From Panaeolus papilionaceus (Eukaryota > Basidiomycota > Agaricomycetes > Agaricales): a DNA stretch of 64,000 nt. Both the position numbers and the translations under genes were made by a program. The stretch is taken from NCBI GenBank assembly GCA_015501605.1, contig JADNRZ010000025.1, positions 62,001 to 126,000 on the forward strand, given 5' to 3'. Positions within the stretch are counted from its first letter, which is position 1, and each line of letters opens with the position of its first letter. Under the pieces are notes generated by a model, which ran no database searches, was not told the origin of the DNA, and was given only the letters and a program-made list of their open reading frames with translations. Positions 33,350 through 44,803 of this stretch are shown here, piece by piece.

Positions 33350-36300
33350 ATGGATGGAGGCGACAACCTTACTGGACATCCGAAACGCTCCTGCTGGCGC
33401 GACTCCGTACCCGATGCAAGTCCTCTAGAGTCTCGGAAACGACTCCGCTCAGAATCCCGTCGATGTTCAAACCAAGGTGACCCTATAGAACCAATGGAAA
33501 CTGCAGCGAGCAACACCATGCAATCAATGGACATGCCTGAGCCAGAATGGGAACCAGATATGGGGACTAGTCCAATAAGCCAATCGCCACCAGCAATACA
33601 ACTTCCCATACGCCGATTTTCAGTAAGGCTTGCTGCCACTCAAGCAAATCGTTGGCCCGATACAAGCCATGACTTATTTCTTGCCGATCATCCAAGTGAT
33701 GACGAGGAGGGAGCGGAGGGAGAGGAAAATTACGATGACCTTCCAGAGCTATTATTCTCAGATGATGATGGCGAGGAGGAGGAGGAGGAGGAGGAGGAGG
33801 AGGAGGAGGAAGGGCTGGAAGAAGGATGCGACGAGGTCGAAGATGGGGAGCAGGAAGAAGGGGTCGATGACGAGGAGGAGGCAACGAGGATGGCCGCAGC
33901 AGCCTTTGCTGCGGGCCGTGAGGCAGCAAGCGCCGCACAAGCAAGAGTCCAATGTAAGTTGTTCTTGCTTGAAGTGATGTACTCGTTTTAACTTGTCAAC
34001 TAGCTGCTCATTCCAAATCATTAACCGAGGATGATCTGGACGTTTTGCGAACCTTCACACTCAAAGTCGAAGATCATCTGACAGAGGATACCTTCAAACG
34101 GCTCTTAAGGGCATACCCCAAAGGTCCACAGCTCAGTCTCAAGCTAACAAAGAAACGTGCCTGCCAAATCTCTGGGTTTCAATCTGTGCGGTATAGCTGT
34201 TGCATAAACAGCTGTATCTGTTTCGTCGGTCCCTATGCAGACCTGCTGATATGCCCACATTGCAACGAGCCCCGTTTCTCATCGCGCGACAAACCCCGGA
34301 AGTACTTCGAGTACATACCCCTCATCCCTCGCTTAACCGCCATGGTCGCTAATCCCTCGTTTGCCACAAGGATGCAGTACTGTACCAACTACAAAGCACG
34401 GTCTGGCATCATCCGCGACGTCTTTGACGGTAGTCACTACAGGAACCTCTGCGCAATGCAGGTGCCAAACCAGGATTTCAACTTCTTTTCTGGTCCCCGT
34501 GACATTGCTTTTGGTTTATCAACAGACGGGTTCGGTCCACATCGACGCTGCAAGAAGACCTGCTGGCCCATTATCCTCCTGAACTACAACCTCCCTCCCA
34601 CACTTCGTGTACTTAAGCAGTACATCATCAATGTCAGCACTGTGCCTGGACCGAAGAAGCCGCAGGACTGGGACTCTTTTTTCTGGCCTCTCGCGCAAGA
34701 ATTTCTCGAACTAGAAGTGGGCGTAGAGGCATTTGATGGCCTGGATGAGGTTATTTTTGATCTCCACGCCCATCTCCTCTTCGCATTTGGCAATATACCT
34801 GCAGTGTCCCTGATTACCCGCACGAAGGGGCAAAATGGCATTGCACCTTGTCGAGTCTGCCTCATCAAAGGTGTGACAGGAGGGGGACGGGTCAACTATG
34901 TCCCACTTCGTCGGGATGGAATCCCTGGTGCTGCAAATTACAGAGCATCCGCATTGCCTATACGTACACATACTCAATTTCTGGAGCAAGCAGCCACTGT
35001 CGAACAAGCAAGGACAAAAACGGAGCGTAACAACCTTGCGAAAGAATATGGTGTGAAGGGAACACCCCTTCTTGCTAGTCTTGCCTCGATATCCTTTCCG
35101 GCCTCATTTCCCTTTGACTTCATGCATCTCATCTGGGAAAACCTCATTCCCAATCTCATTCTTTTCTGGACTGGCGAATTTAAAGGCCTGGACCACACTA
35201 ACATGCCCTATGTCATCGCCCCCCATATCTGGAAATTGGTTGGTGAATCTACGTTGAATTGTGCCCATACTATCCCCTCAGCATTCGGAGCCCCAGTACC
35301 CAACATTGCCAGCCAGCAATACTTCATGACAGCAGAAATGTATTCAAACTGGACACTGTTCATTGCTCCAATTGTTCTTCAGGGACGTTGGGAGCAGCCG
35401 AAGTACTACAACCATTTCATGGATCTCGTCAACCTCCTAAAGCTGTGCCTTGATCGGGAAATTACCCTTGATGAGTTGTCGCAACTGGAGGCAGGTTTTC
35501 AGAAATGGGTTGTTGACTATGAAAGGTACGAGGACCACCCTAAAAATTTCTGATATCATAATCTTAATATATCTGATCATGAGCAGACTTTATTACCTGC
35601 ACGATAAAGCACGGCTCTCTGCATGTCCCTTGACCATTGATGCCCTCCTTCACACTGCTTGGGGGATTCGTGTAGCAGGCCCGCCAGGAGGATATTGGGC
35701 CTTTCCAATGGAAAGGCACTGCAACTTTTTGCTTCCCGCAATACGCAGCTGTCGTTTCCCATACACGGCTATCAGTAACTTTATCACCTCCATCGCCCAA
35801 CTTGATCAGATTTGTTTAATCTATGACATTGAAAAAGAATTAGATTTGGGCTCCCATAACAAGAAGAGAACGGTGTTGTATCGCGACCGGAAAAAAGACT
35901 GTGAGTCATGATTATATCTGATCTATTGACGAAATTGGCGCTCATTTGACTTCTCTCAGATAAAAAATTCCGTTTTTTATCTCCTGAACGATGGGAGATA
36001 CTGCCTGACAACATCAAGTCACTTGTGTGGATTTCCTTTGTCACACGCTATTGGGTTAGCGGCCGTAGGCAGGCTACGAAAGCTATGTTTGCAAAACATC
36101 TCCCCTTGAGTGACGCAGTTTTGCATTATGGTTGAGTTCTCATTGGGAAAGAGGGGGACTTGATTACAGCCCGGCAACTTGTGCCGGAACGTGAGGATAG
36201 TCGTGATTCTACATTTATTAAGGTGAGCACTTGGTTTCGGCGCTAATTCGTGGTCAGAGAACTAATATCTTTCAGTATATCCAAACCATAGACAGTAAAG

Positions 36301-36599
36301 CACACATATCCACAGCTCCCCCTGAATTTGAGGAGCATACATACTTCGGCCGGCTTCTACGCATAATCATTCTTGATGTACCGCGAAACCCTGCACTCAA
36401 TATTTACCGTGATGAGAGGGTCATCTTGGCGCTTGTCCAGCTTTGCGCTGAGGTCGACGACAACAAGAAGCTCACGAGTTATAAAGACCTCGGCCGCAAA
36501 GAAGTTATTGACCTTTCCACCATCCAGTGCCTCGTAGGTCGTGTTTGGGACAGAGCACAATGGACGTTTGTTGATCGCTCCCGGGACCAGGAGGCGTAA
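33350..36599 (+). CDS. Plavaka/CACTA-type transposase, 5 exons, one in-frame stop
   Basis: Exons 33350-33953, 34004-35525, 35587-35900, 35960-36222 and 36276-36599 (1008 codons plus stop), all in phase. The N-terminal exon has a Glu run from (GAG)n at 33774-33810. The second exon has CPHCNEPRF (zinc-binding) and the Tnp2-like core: FGLSTDGFGPHRRCKKTCWP, NYNLPPTLR, VPGPKKPQDWDSF, then PCRVCLIKG and FDFMHLIWENLIPNL, as in CMC/EnSpm transposases of basidiomycetes, which act in the nucleus by cutting at CACTG ends. One lesion is TGA at 36133-36135 (HYG-stop-VLIG). It is a single transition from CGA, so the copy is recently inactivated or read through. The downstream frame is otherwise intact to TAA at 36597. 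It probably mobilised the surrounding 11.7-kb element. Confidence 0.85.
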
Positions 36600-36954
36600 C
36601 CACACCTTTCTCTTAGATTTATTTATGTTCAGAGTTGTATCACCGTGTTTGCCGAATCTATTTATTTAATCTATCCCTATTTCATTTGACTGGCTTCGTT
36701 GAATTGGAGCAAGGTTGATTTACAGACAGGGCTCAGTATTTCTACCCTCGGGTCAATCCTCTTCTCAATGGGGGCTCAATGCATTCTGGTGAGTGATATG
36801 ATTCCTCCTCAAGACCCCTTTGAAACCCCATAAGTAAATTCCTTACAACAAGAGAGGAACAGAAAACCCCTGGAATACGATGTTGTGAATTCCTTACTCT
36901 GGGAGGGTTTTTGTAATTCCTTCCCTAAACCCCCTTCTGTTCAAGAGGGTCAAT
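36600..36954. other. Right subterminal region of the CACTA-like element
   Basis: Noncoding. It contains repeated AATTCCTTAC-type motifs (36837, 36887, 36914) and CCCC-rich inverted motifs, as expected for subterminal transposase-binding sites of CMC elements. Confidence 0.5.
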
Positions 36955-36978
36955 AACCCCTCGGTTGGGTTCACAGTG
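36955..36978 (-). repeat. Right terminal inverted repeat of the CACTA-like element
   Basis: Reads TAACCCC..GGGTTCACAGTG on the plus strand and is followed by the GGA target duplication at 36979-36981. Confidence 0.88.
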
Positions 36979-37239
36979 GGACGGTTCACACGTTGAGGGA
37001 AACATCTATCTGTTGTGCGCAGAGTGTGATGAAGAGTAAAAATGAATAGATTGTTATGTATCTACTAGCCTCTCAAGGCTCTTATATACATGTAGATAAT
37101 ATTTATCTAGAATATTCTACCAATTTGAAGTAATACCAAGAGTGGGCGCTAAGACAAAGTTGACTAATCTACGAGCGACTAAGACAACGAAATAATACCT
37201 GGAATATTCGAGGATATTCTCAACGCTATCCCTGTTCCT

Positions 37240-39122
37240 TCATCTCCTAAACTTTCATATTAAACCTATTCACACCAAACCATGGCACATTCATGCATGC
37301 TAGGACTAGCAGTTACCACTCCACCCCACTCCTGCCGCTCAAAGTGGTGGCCCGCATATTCGTCTATCTGACAGCCTGCTCCGACTCTTCCTTGCCCTAT
37401 ACAAGTACCACAGATGATGCCCCCAACACTTACAACCTCTTTTCCTGCGCTCTAACTTACAAATCCTACCAGCCATTTGCTGAATCTCATCTCTATATCT
37501 CCTTTGCCGTTGCTTCATCACCAGAGTAGGAGGGTTGCCTCATCAAGCATACTCTTCATATTGTTTTTGTTTTAGGAGATCAAGTCATTTTCTCATTGTT
37601 CATGTAACCTTCTTTTCTATCCGTGATTTCATGGATATTTAAGGTGTATCTGTTCTGACCATTTCTATTGTCTGCCCTCGATTTATGAATGTAGCCAATG
37701 GCTTCGTTATTTCATCAGAAAATGGTCACAGTATCTGATGAAAGACGTGCTATAGTGATTTCCTGGTATATGTCACTGGTATCAAGGACAATTGAATCAT
37801 GATCGAATTGACTCCGAGTCTAGGATAACCGGTGATGTATTCGTTGAACATCAATTTGCCTCCGAACGGTAGTCATTTCATGCAGGTATATGTATAGGTG
37901 CCGGCCTCAGAGGGTATCAAAACTATGATTAGAAGATGCAACAATTACAGTACACACCCTAGAGTGCTGGAGCTTAGAATGTATATATGTATGTACTTCA
38001 CAATGAAGTTCTCAGCATGACTTCTGACCCGTTCGCCACAGGGCTTGCGCTCCTTGTTGTTGTAAACGACACAACGGAGCTCTCCAGCGGGGTTCTTCTG
38101 ACTGTACTGGAGAGATTTTTGGACTTTCAGCTTGTCTCTCTTTATGCGTTGGAGCACCTCAGCCCTGTATCTAATGGAAGGAAATGCAGAGGGGTATCTT
38201 ACCTCTGGGAAGAAGCTGACCGACACAGGTGGTGTTGTTAACCCAGGTCAACCCAAATTAATTTTTGAGTGGTCAATTGCACGAGATAAGATCTGTAGGT
38301 AGAAAGGAAGATATAACCATGTTCTGGAAATGCACAGAGTCAAGCTTACAATTAGGTGTGAGCTGGATCTCGTGAATTTTCGCGCTGTAGTGATGAAGAA
38401 TGGATTATTGGACGTGCGATATCTCTCAGCCACTGGTAAGACAACCAACGCTTCATAATATGAGGGTGGAAATGAATAATTTTCCGTCATAATCTGGTGT
38501 TACATCTTCAATTTATAACTCCAACGAAGTGCTATTGATTTAGAACAAAAACGACAGAATAACGGTTGATGCTCTGGCAAGACGTTGGAGGGAGATGAGA
38601 AGAGCTTACGAGAAACGAGGGCTCTGGCAGAAATAAACCGAAATAAATTGATCAAAAATCCAGTTTACTTTATATACTTTATTAAAGATCGCTTTCTTAT
38701 TCTCTTCCCGATATTCTTCGTTCATGCGGTGAAAAGGAGCTAGGAACAGGGATTAAAAATGCTGTGTCAATGGAAATAGGGTTCAAGCGGAGATTGAAAT
38801 AGGCCAAGCAACATTCAACTCGCCTTTGTTCCACTTTCCCCTGTCTTTGTGCTCACACATCACCTCACTGTTACAGCGTCTTCCTGTTCTCCTTGTCTCA
38901 CTTGCCGCATAAATTGACTTCTGTTCGTTATTGTATTATTTTTTTTCATATTTATAAGGCATGATGTGTTGCCTGCTTTGGGGTTGTCGTAGTGAACAGT
39001 GACGTTGCAGTTGGACTGGTCATTTTGAGGCGTGTTCTCTGTCCGTTTTCTTTTGCTTTCATTATTTCTTCTGGTGTTCTCAAGAATTCGATAAAGTTCT
39101 CATTTTTTGAACCTGTCTCTCA
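37240..39122. repeat. Segmental duplication, copy B (partner 12770-14640)
   Basis: Colinear with 12770-14640 and probably about 90% or more identical by eye. It contains the better preserved F-box-like remnant and a 93-codon minus-strand frame (37945-38226) with RCVVYNNKERKPCGERV, a Cys-containing segment of an unrecognised protein. The homology stops at AACCTGTCTCT (39122), where unrelated repeat DNA begins. Confidence 0.75.
37293..37529 (+). pseudogene. F-box-like gene remnant, copy B
   Basis: An uninterrupted 78-codon frame: TPLLPLKVVARIFVYLTACS, a Ser/Thr-rich insert, then NLFSCALTYKSYQPFAESHL, ending in TAG. It fits the first part of an F-box-like motif (P-L-x-V-V-x-R-I-F-x-Y-L and L-x-x-C-A-L). 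It is far too short for a full F-box protein, and no leucine-rich or other substrate domain follows, so I treat it as a truncated copy. A related but more decayed sequence is at 45300-45480. Confidence 0.45.
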
Positions 39123-40110
39123 GTACTTTCCACTGACACCAGCCTTTCAGCTGAGCCTCAGCTGAGCCTCGGCTCATCAGCTGAGACTCAGCTGAACCTC
39201 AGCTGAACCTCAGCTTAACCTCAGTATAACCATAGATTTTGAAAATAAACATATGTTTATCAGCTGAACATTAGTGAACCTCAGCTGAGGTTCAGCTGAG
39301 GTTCACTTGAGGCTCAGCTGAGGCTCAGCTGAGCATCAGTAGAATTCTAACTTTGATAGGTATAAGAGAGTTGCTTGATGGTATTGTTTGATAGTAGAAA
39401 GCAAGTGTGATAGTTCAGTACCATCTGTCACCAAAGGTCATATCTATGTACATACAAACAATTCACTTGAAATACTAGTGTCACAGCTATGTTATACAGT
39501 TCCACATTTATGTGACATGTGACAATATGTGTAGACTGTCACAATCATTGTCACAAACATATAAAAAGGATCCTAAAGGTTTCACAGATGATAAAATAGA
39601 ATAGTGCAATGTGTGACATGAGATTGTCACATATTCTCACACTACACATTGACAGGCAACTGAGAATCACCTGGGCCAGTGCAAAGTACTGTAACCAGCT
39701 CAGCTGAACCTCAGGTGGTAAGTAATCAATACAAGTTACATGACTATTAAAACTATAACTAATAAGCTGAGGTTCAGCTGAGGTTCAGCTGAACCTCAGT
39801 TCTTCAGCTGAGGCTCAGCTGAATCTCGGTTCATCAGCTGAGCCTCAGCTGAGCCCTCAGTTGCTAGTTTCAGTTTACCTCACTGAGGCTCGGTTAATTT
39901 TGGCAGAGAACTCAACCGAGGCTCAGCTGAGGCTCAGTTGAGTATCAGGTGAGCCTCAGCTGAGCCTCATTTTACACCAAAAAAAAACAATTCTCTACTA
40001 GTTTTAGTAATAGAATTAATTGACCTGATAAGCTGAGGCTCAGCTGAGGTTCAGCCGAGTCTCAGCTGATGAGCCGATCCTCAGCTGAGGCTCAGCCGAA
40101 ACATTTGGGC
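39123..40110. repeat. CTCAGCTGAGG repeat region (putative non-autonomous element)
   Basis: Two dense blocks (about 39150-39345 and 39700-40095) contain many copies of the self-complementary motif CCTCAGCTGAGG and variants in both orientations. They flank a core of about 350 bp with runs of TGTCACA (39420-39650). No coding capacity. The layout is that of a foldback-type or MITE-like DNA element. It interrupts the upstream region of ABC unit 4. I could not define a target duplication. Confidence 0.65.
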
Positions 40111-40123
40111 TAGAGTAAAGTCC

Positions 40124-41389
40124 TCAGATTCTGCGAACCTTGTTGGGTACTTGGTATGCAGCGCTATCAAGGGTAGCACCGGGTACACGTGTGCCTAGGC
40201 GAGAAGAAGTGTTGGTGGCTCCAGGGGAGCCAGGATCTGGTGAGGGCGATGATGGGGTGCAAGATCTCTTAGCCTCTGGGAGGAAGGAAATAAATAAGTG
40301 AGTAAATAATTCACGAGATACTAGGGACCGAATTCTAGGAAAAATGAATATGGCGGCGTAGTAGTAGCATGCAATTAAAAAAGGAGACAAATTGTGACGT
40401 GTTGAGCCCTGGGGCCAGTATAGAGCTAGAGCCCCGACGTAGCGGGCGCTTAAGCCAGTGTGAGGGGCGATTATGCCCAATAAGGAGCATTACGCCAATG
40501 TAGGGGGCATTACGCCAGTGTAGGGGGCACTGTGGCCAAAGTAGGGGGCATTACGCCGATGTAGGGGGCATTTAAGCCGATATAGGGGGCATTTAAGCCA
40601 ATGTAGGGGGCATTACGCCAATATAAGGGGCCTTAAGCCAATGTAGGGGGCACTGTGGCCAATGTAGGGGGCATTACGCCGATATAGGAGGCATTTAAGC
40701 CAATGTAGAGGGCATTACGCCGATGTAGGGGGCATTGCGCCAGTGTATGAGTTAAGGTTAACCCGTTGAAAAAGGGGGCTCATAATTAATGGAGCTCCAG
40801 ATAACTCTGAAAGGCAGCAGCGGGAGAGGCGATAGACAATGTAAGGGAACTCACTTTTTCCTTTCTTGGATTTTCTATGCCTCTTGTCTAGGCGACGCGG
40901 CGAAATGCTCCTGCAGCGGCGACTGTTTACTGAGGATTCAGAGGATGAATCTGAATCCCAGTCAACGTCCATGGGGTTATGGTCACTTCCACCATGGTCA
41001 TCGTCCTCTGCTTCCTCGTCGTCGGAGTTGTCAGCAGGTGCGTGTCCTATTCCGTGGAACTCGGGGTACTGGACGTCGTCTTCGTCATCTTCTTCTTCAT
41101 CTTCTTGCTGCTCTTCCTCTTCCTCCTCTTCCTCTTCCTCTTCCTCCTCTTCTTCTTCCTCATCGGAATCTTGTGGAGGAGGTTGATTTCTCAAGTGAAC
41201 AAAGAGGCCGGCATAGGTGGGGTTGTTTCGGAGTTCAAGGTGATGTCTCGCGTAAGTTCTTAGACGGTCTTTCAGGTTTTCGACAGTGCCATCTTCCGCT
41301 AGGTTAAGGAGGCGGCACGCTGTGATGAGGTCTGCTTTCCAGAGTGTCGAGATTGCGCCACGTGGAAAATGGTTGCGATAGGGAGGCAT
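40124..41389 (-). CDS. SAP-domain acidic protein, 2 exons
   Basis: Minus-strand exons 41389-40855 and 40275-40124 give 228 aa. Donor GTGAGT and acceptor CCCAG keep phase 1 across an unusually long 579-bp intron. Residues about 10-45 (GAISTLWKADLITACRLLN then GTVENLKDRLRTY) match the SAP motif, a helix-turn-helix DNA-binding module. A Glu/Asp run follows (about 75-105), then a basic SPRRLDKRHRKSKKGK segment and a Pro/Ser/Thr-rich end. SAP proteins bind A/T-rich DNA or chromatin; this one is likely nuclear (inference). It sits between a repeat element and ABC copy 4, so it may be transposon cargo. Hairpin-forming sequences lie before the start (41456-41485, 41569-41590). Confidence 0.65.
40441..40747. 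repeat. Minisatellite of about 14-15 units of 20-21 bp in the SAP gene intron
   Basis: Units read GGGGGCATTACGCCAATGTA with three recurring variants of the middle: CATTACGCC, CATTTAAGCC and CACTGTGGCC. The array lies wholly inside the intron 40276-40854. It is not a CRISPR array, since there are no unique spacers and the units abut. Confidence 0.9.
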
Positions 41390-41628
41390 GTTGCAAAGCG
41401 GAGAGAGGGGTTGGAGTGAAAGTAGAGTGTGATAAAAATAAATTAACTATGAGAACCACGGACGCGGAGTGCGCGAGCACCGTGGTTGTACAGGATGAAG
41501 TAAGTAAGTAAGGAGGAAATTGTGAGTTGGCGCTGTCAAGTGGTCTCGCACACGTGACCAAGAAGACAGATCTGTGCAAGCACAGATCTTCTCAAGGCGT
41601 GCGGTGGATATGTCGGGGATGCCTGGGC

Positions 41629-42918
41629 GATTTGCCGGGTTAGTTTTTACACAGAATTTTACCAGCGGTGATTTGGAGGGGTGGATTATGTGTCATACGT
41701 TGCCTCCTTCCTCATGTGATTTCGATTTTACGTCAAACTCATTCGTTTTCATTTACACAATTTCAAAATCGCATACGACTAATTCGCCAATGTCACCATG
41801 AAACCGTCTTACATGCTCTATGACTGCAGCGAAACGCCCTTTAGAGATATGACACTCTGAGCCCTCGGTAATTTCTGTATGCTCTACTGCGCGCTCCACG
41901 CTATGCCTCGCCCACCGCACTTCTCCCTGAGCTCTTACTTATCCTCCACCAGAGCGCCGCATGGCTGGGATACTCCCGGGGGATGGAATTTCGGAGCACC
42001 AAGAGGTTCGGGCAGGTTGTTATTGGTGTGAGGAAGCTGTACGAGGTGGGGAATGTGGCTAAGAAGTTGGGCGATGGTGTTGTTGCGTATCCTGCGCCAG
42101 AGCATGAAAAAGGGGGGAATAGTATGAGGTTTGAGTTGAAGTACGTCTTCATTTACCCCATTTCTATGACTTCGTTCATTGGTGCTGATGCCATAAGATC
42201 GCAGAAACGTCACATTCACATATCCCGTATCTCAATCCTCCCAAAACCGCTATTCAATTATCCATATCTCCCTATCCATCAAACCCAACCATCATGTGGT
42301 CACCATCGGTACCAATGCATCGGGAAAATCCACGCTCATCCGAATCCTCTCCCGTTTATACGTTCTGCCTTTGGAGAAGTATGCATCAATAGACGCCCAC
42401 CTTTGTTGCACAGAGTGGGAGACTTGCATAACACCACTATCACCTCCCTAGTAAACTCCTTCTACACCATTCACACCTGTGGAAACCATCGGGATCGTGT
42501 TCCCTGTACGCTCATCCGACATGGACCTAGTCAGGCAGGCTGCGGAGGGCCGTGCGGTCGATGTGGTTAAGAAGCTGGAGGATGGGTACGAGACGAGGTT
42601 GGATCCGATGCAGGAGTCGTTCAGTGTGAATCTATATAACGATCACTGGGGAAGGATCTGGAGGGGTTGAGGAAGATGATCGACGTGAGTGGAGGCAAGA
42701 AGCAGAAGTTGTTTGCGTGAGTCGTTCATTTAAAAGTTTTTATTGATTCGTTGTCATGGTCCCAATGCTTTTTTTTTTTCTCTCTAGTGCGTGTACTTTC
42801 ATGCGTTTCCACTCCAAGCTCATCAAATTCGTTGCGGTGTACTAGCCGCTAAGTTGTATAACATCCAGGCTAATGCGTTCGCTCCTGGTGGGGGCGTTGG
42901 TAAGGGTGTTGCGACTGC
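41629..42918 (+). pseudogene. ABC half-transporter-like pseudogene, copy 4 (5' truncated)
   Basis: It starts inside the membrane part (CGATTTGCCGGG, then a GWIMC stretch equivalent to EWIMS in copy 5). It continues with TMLYD..ETPFRDM, MEFRSTKRFGQVVIGVRKLY, a Walker A readable as GTNASGKSTL near 42312 but out of frame with its neighbours, LEDGYETRLDPMQESFSVNL and a damaged signature SGGKKQKLF (42687-42716). Walker B and the H-loop are missing: after LIKFVAV the sequence jumps to a stop and the C-terminal segment. The 5' half was lost when the SAP/repeat DNA was inserted. Not functional. Confidence 0.75.
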
Positions 42919-43351
42919 ATCGGGGATGGGTACACCAAGGAACGTGGGGAGAGGAGACAAATACCAATTAAACGTTAAGTACGCATTATGCGGACACTGT
43001 TGAATTTGATTCGATTAGAGATGAATTGGAGATTATATATGGTCATTGAATGAAACATGTAATGGAATTAAGTCAACTCATATCACCGTCAATATTTATT
43101 TCGGTTCTAGAGTTGGGATGAAACGGGCTTCAGTTTCGCCGGTCATGGTGATCGAGATACCAGTAACCGCAATCCTCCAGACTGAAGCTTTCATGTGACT
43201 TGCCATGCTTAATCCATGAAGCAACCTGACGTCACCTCAGATTGTTCAGAATACAACCTCGCTGCGATTGTGTCGCTTCCTCTTCAGCACTCATCCCGCT
43301 TCTTCTAAAGCATAATTCTATCCCCCAATCATTACTCCTTTCTCCAGCATT

Positions 43352-44803
43352 ATGAATATTGATCTAGGTGATTACCCAAACTTGAGGGTATCTGGCCCTA
43401 TCACTGCGAATCTTGTTAAACCGGGTGATTTGGGCTATGACTATCCTGTATTGTACAAATGCCGCTCTTCCTCTCCACGAGCACTGAGGCTGACAGACAT
43501 GATCAATGCTAACGTAGAATTGTGGGACCGACTGGAGCAGTAAAAAGCACTGTAAGCAGCAAACAAATACGCCACTTTCACTTCTCCTGAACAATGTATG
43601 TGTCATCATTCCACAGTTCATTGAGGCACTCGCACAAGACCCTTCACTCCGGATTTCCAGTAATCAATTGGAGGGATTCACGCAAACTGTCAATACCTAC
43701 AGCCTCATGAACGTCAATAATTCTGGGGTACCAATATCACTGGTTGATATACCTGGCTTTGCCGATACACAAATTTCAATGGCAAATATTGTCTCCTTGT
43801 TGAAAGAATGGATGCAAGAGACTAAGTGAGTTCATGTGGATGCTTGGCCTTGTATATTCCCTCATCGCATCCACCAGAGTCGGCGATCTCGGTCACATAT
43901 TATATTTCACTCCTATTCATGGTGTGCGCCTGCCTGGCAGCCACAGAGAGGTGCTTCGTACCTTTCAAGCACTCACAGGTGCGAATTCGGCAGGCAACAT
44001 CACCATTGTAACTTCCATGTGGGACAATCTGTGGGGAGATTCAGCAAAGAAGAGGGCAGAAGGCACCTTCAACCAGCTTCGGGACACTGTTTGGAAGGTA
44101 TGAGGTTTGGCTTTATTCTCTGTTTTGTGCGAACTCTGATCTGTGCATTTAGGAGTTTGTTGACGAAGGCGCTCAGATTGTCAAGTTCCACAACACGCAA
44201 GAATCTGCGCTCTTTATCCTCAACACTGCCTTCAGAGCATTCATAATAGATAACTTTGAACTTGAAATCCAATTTGAAGACGAGAAACAGCTCAAATCTG
44301 CTCCATTTGCAAACCATCTTGTGGATGATCTCCAAAGACGAATCCAGAACCTCGAGATAGAACTAGCAAGTACCGAAATGGACTTGAAAGGCGCATTTGA
44401 GCGAGGTGACAACCTCCTCACATCGACTCTTGGCCCCAAGCAGAAGGAGACAGAGATCCTTCTTGCAAAGTTCAAGAAGGAACTGTATGACAACTTTGGT
44501 ATTGTCTCACCACCGTTGCCTGAGGTTCCCTCTGCGATCGATGGGCCTTCTAACACCGACACTCCCATCATGACTTCTCAATCACCCGAAGCAGTCGTCA
44601 CCCATCTGTCCCCAGTGGCTGACCTGGAAACCACTCTACAGCCACCGCTCCCCATGCAAACCCCTCGTTCTCCATCCAACGAACCTGAGATCCATGTTTC
44701 TGCCATCTCTGAGCCCATCCAACCGAAGCAACAGTTTTTCACTTGTGTCATCGGCTCGTTGAAGTGTTGGGGTGATGCTGTGGCAGAACATCACAACACT
44801 TGA
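43352..44803 (+). CDS. P-loop GTPase-like protein, copy 4 (open frame, Walker A altered)
   Basis: Exons 43352-43452, 43518-43551, 43617-43825, 43878-44097 and 44153-44803 give 404 aa with the same phases as copy 1. The P-loop exon reads GPTGAVKST: the third glycine of GxxGxGKS is Val (GTA at 43540-43542), which should impair nucleotide binding. Other positions differ too (DIPGFADTQ, SMANIVSLL). The rest is well conserved, including TSMWDNLWGD, the coiled coil and the Pro-rich tail. The protein may be a non-binding pseudo-GTPase or a copy early in decay; the sequence alone does not decide. Confidence 0.75.

Larger units (their letters stand above)
25264..36978. mobile_element. 11.7-kb CACTA-like (Plavaka-type) DNA transposon with cargo
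   Basis: It begins CACTGTGAACCCAGCCGA and ends with the inverse of CACTGTGAACCCAACCGA (22 of the first 24 bases match). The host triplet GGA is duplicated at 25261-25263 and 36979-36981. Removing the element joins ATCACCATATGGA to CGGTTCACACGTTGAGGG, which matches the uninterrupted paralogous sites at about 12722 and 18935. Inside are a transposase gene (33350-36599), a divergent pair of uncharacterised genes (25662-27162 minus and 27785-28621 plus), a third minus-strand gene split by an insertion (28814-31374) and a block of inverted GACTTCGCGTCA repeats (31565-32702). The CACT start, 3-bp target duplication and Tnp2-like transposase place it in the CMC/EnSpm superfamily. Most such elements carry only the transposase and perhaps one more gene. 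Confidence 0.88.

Noticed and set aside
40441..40747. Possible CRISPR-like array
   Set aside because: Units are contiguous with no unique spacers and it lies in a eukaryotic intron. It is a minisatellite.
40866..41307. Leu- and Ser-rich plus-strand frames opposite the SAP gene
   Set aside because: They are the antisense of the Glu-rich repeat (CTC/TCC codons).
41569..41590. Perfect 10-bp hairpin (AGATCTGTGC-AA-GCACAGATCT) as a Helitron 3' end
   Set aside because: No CTRR terminus at the expected distance and no TC start found on the other side. It may just be a palindrome in the SAP gene promoter.
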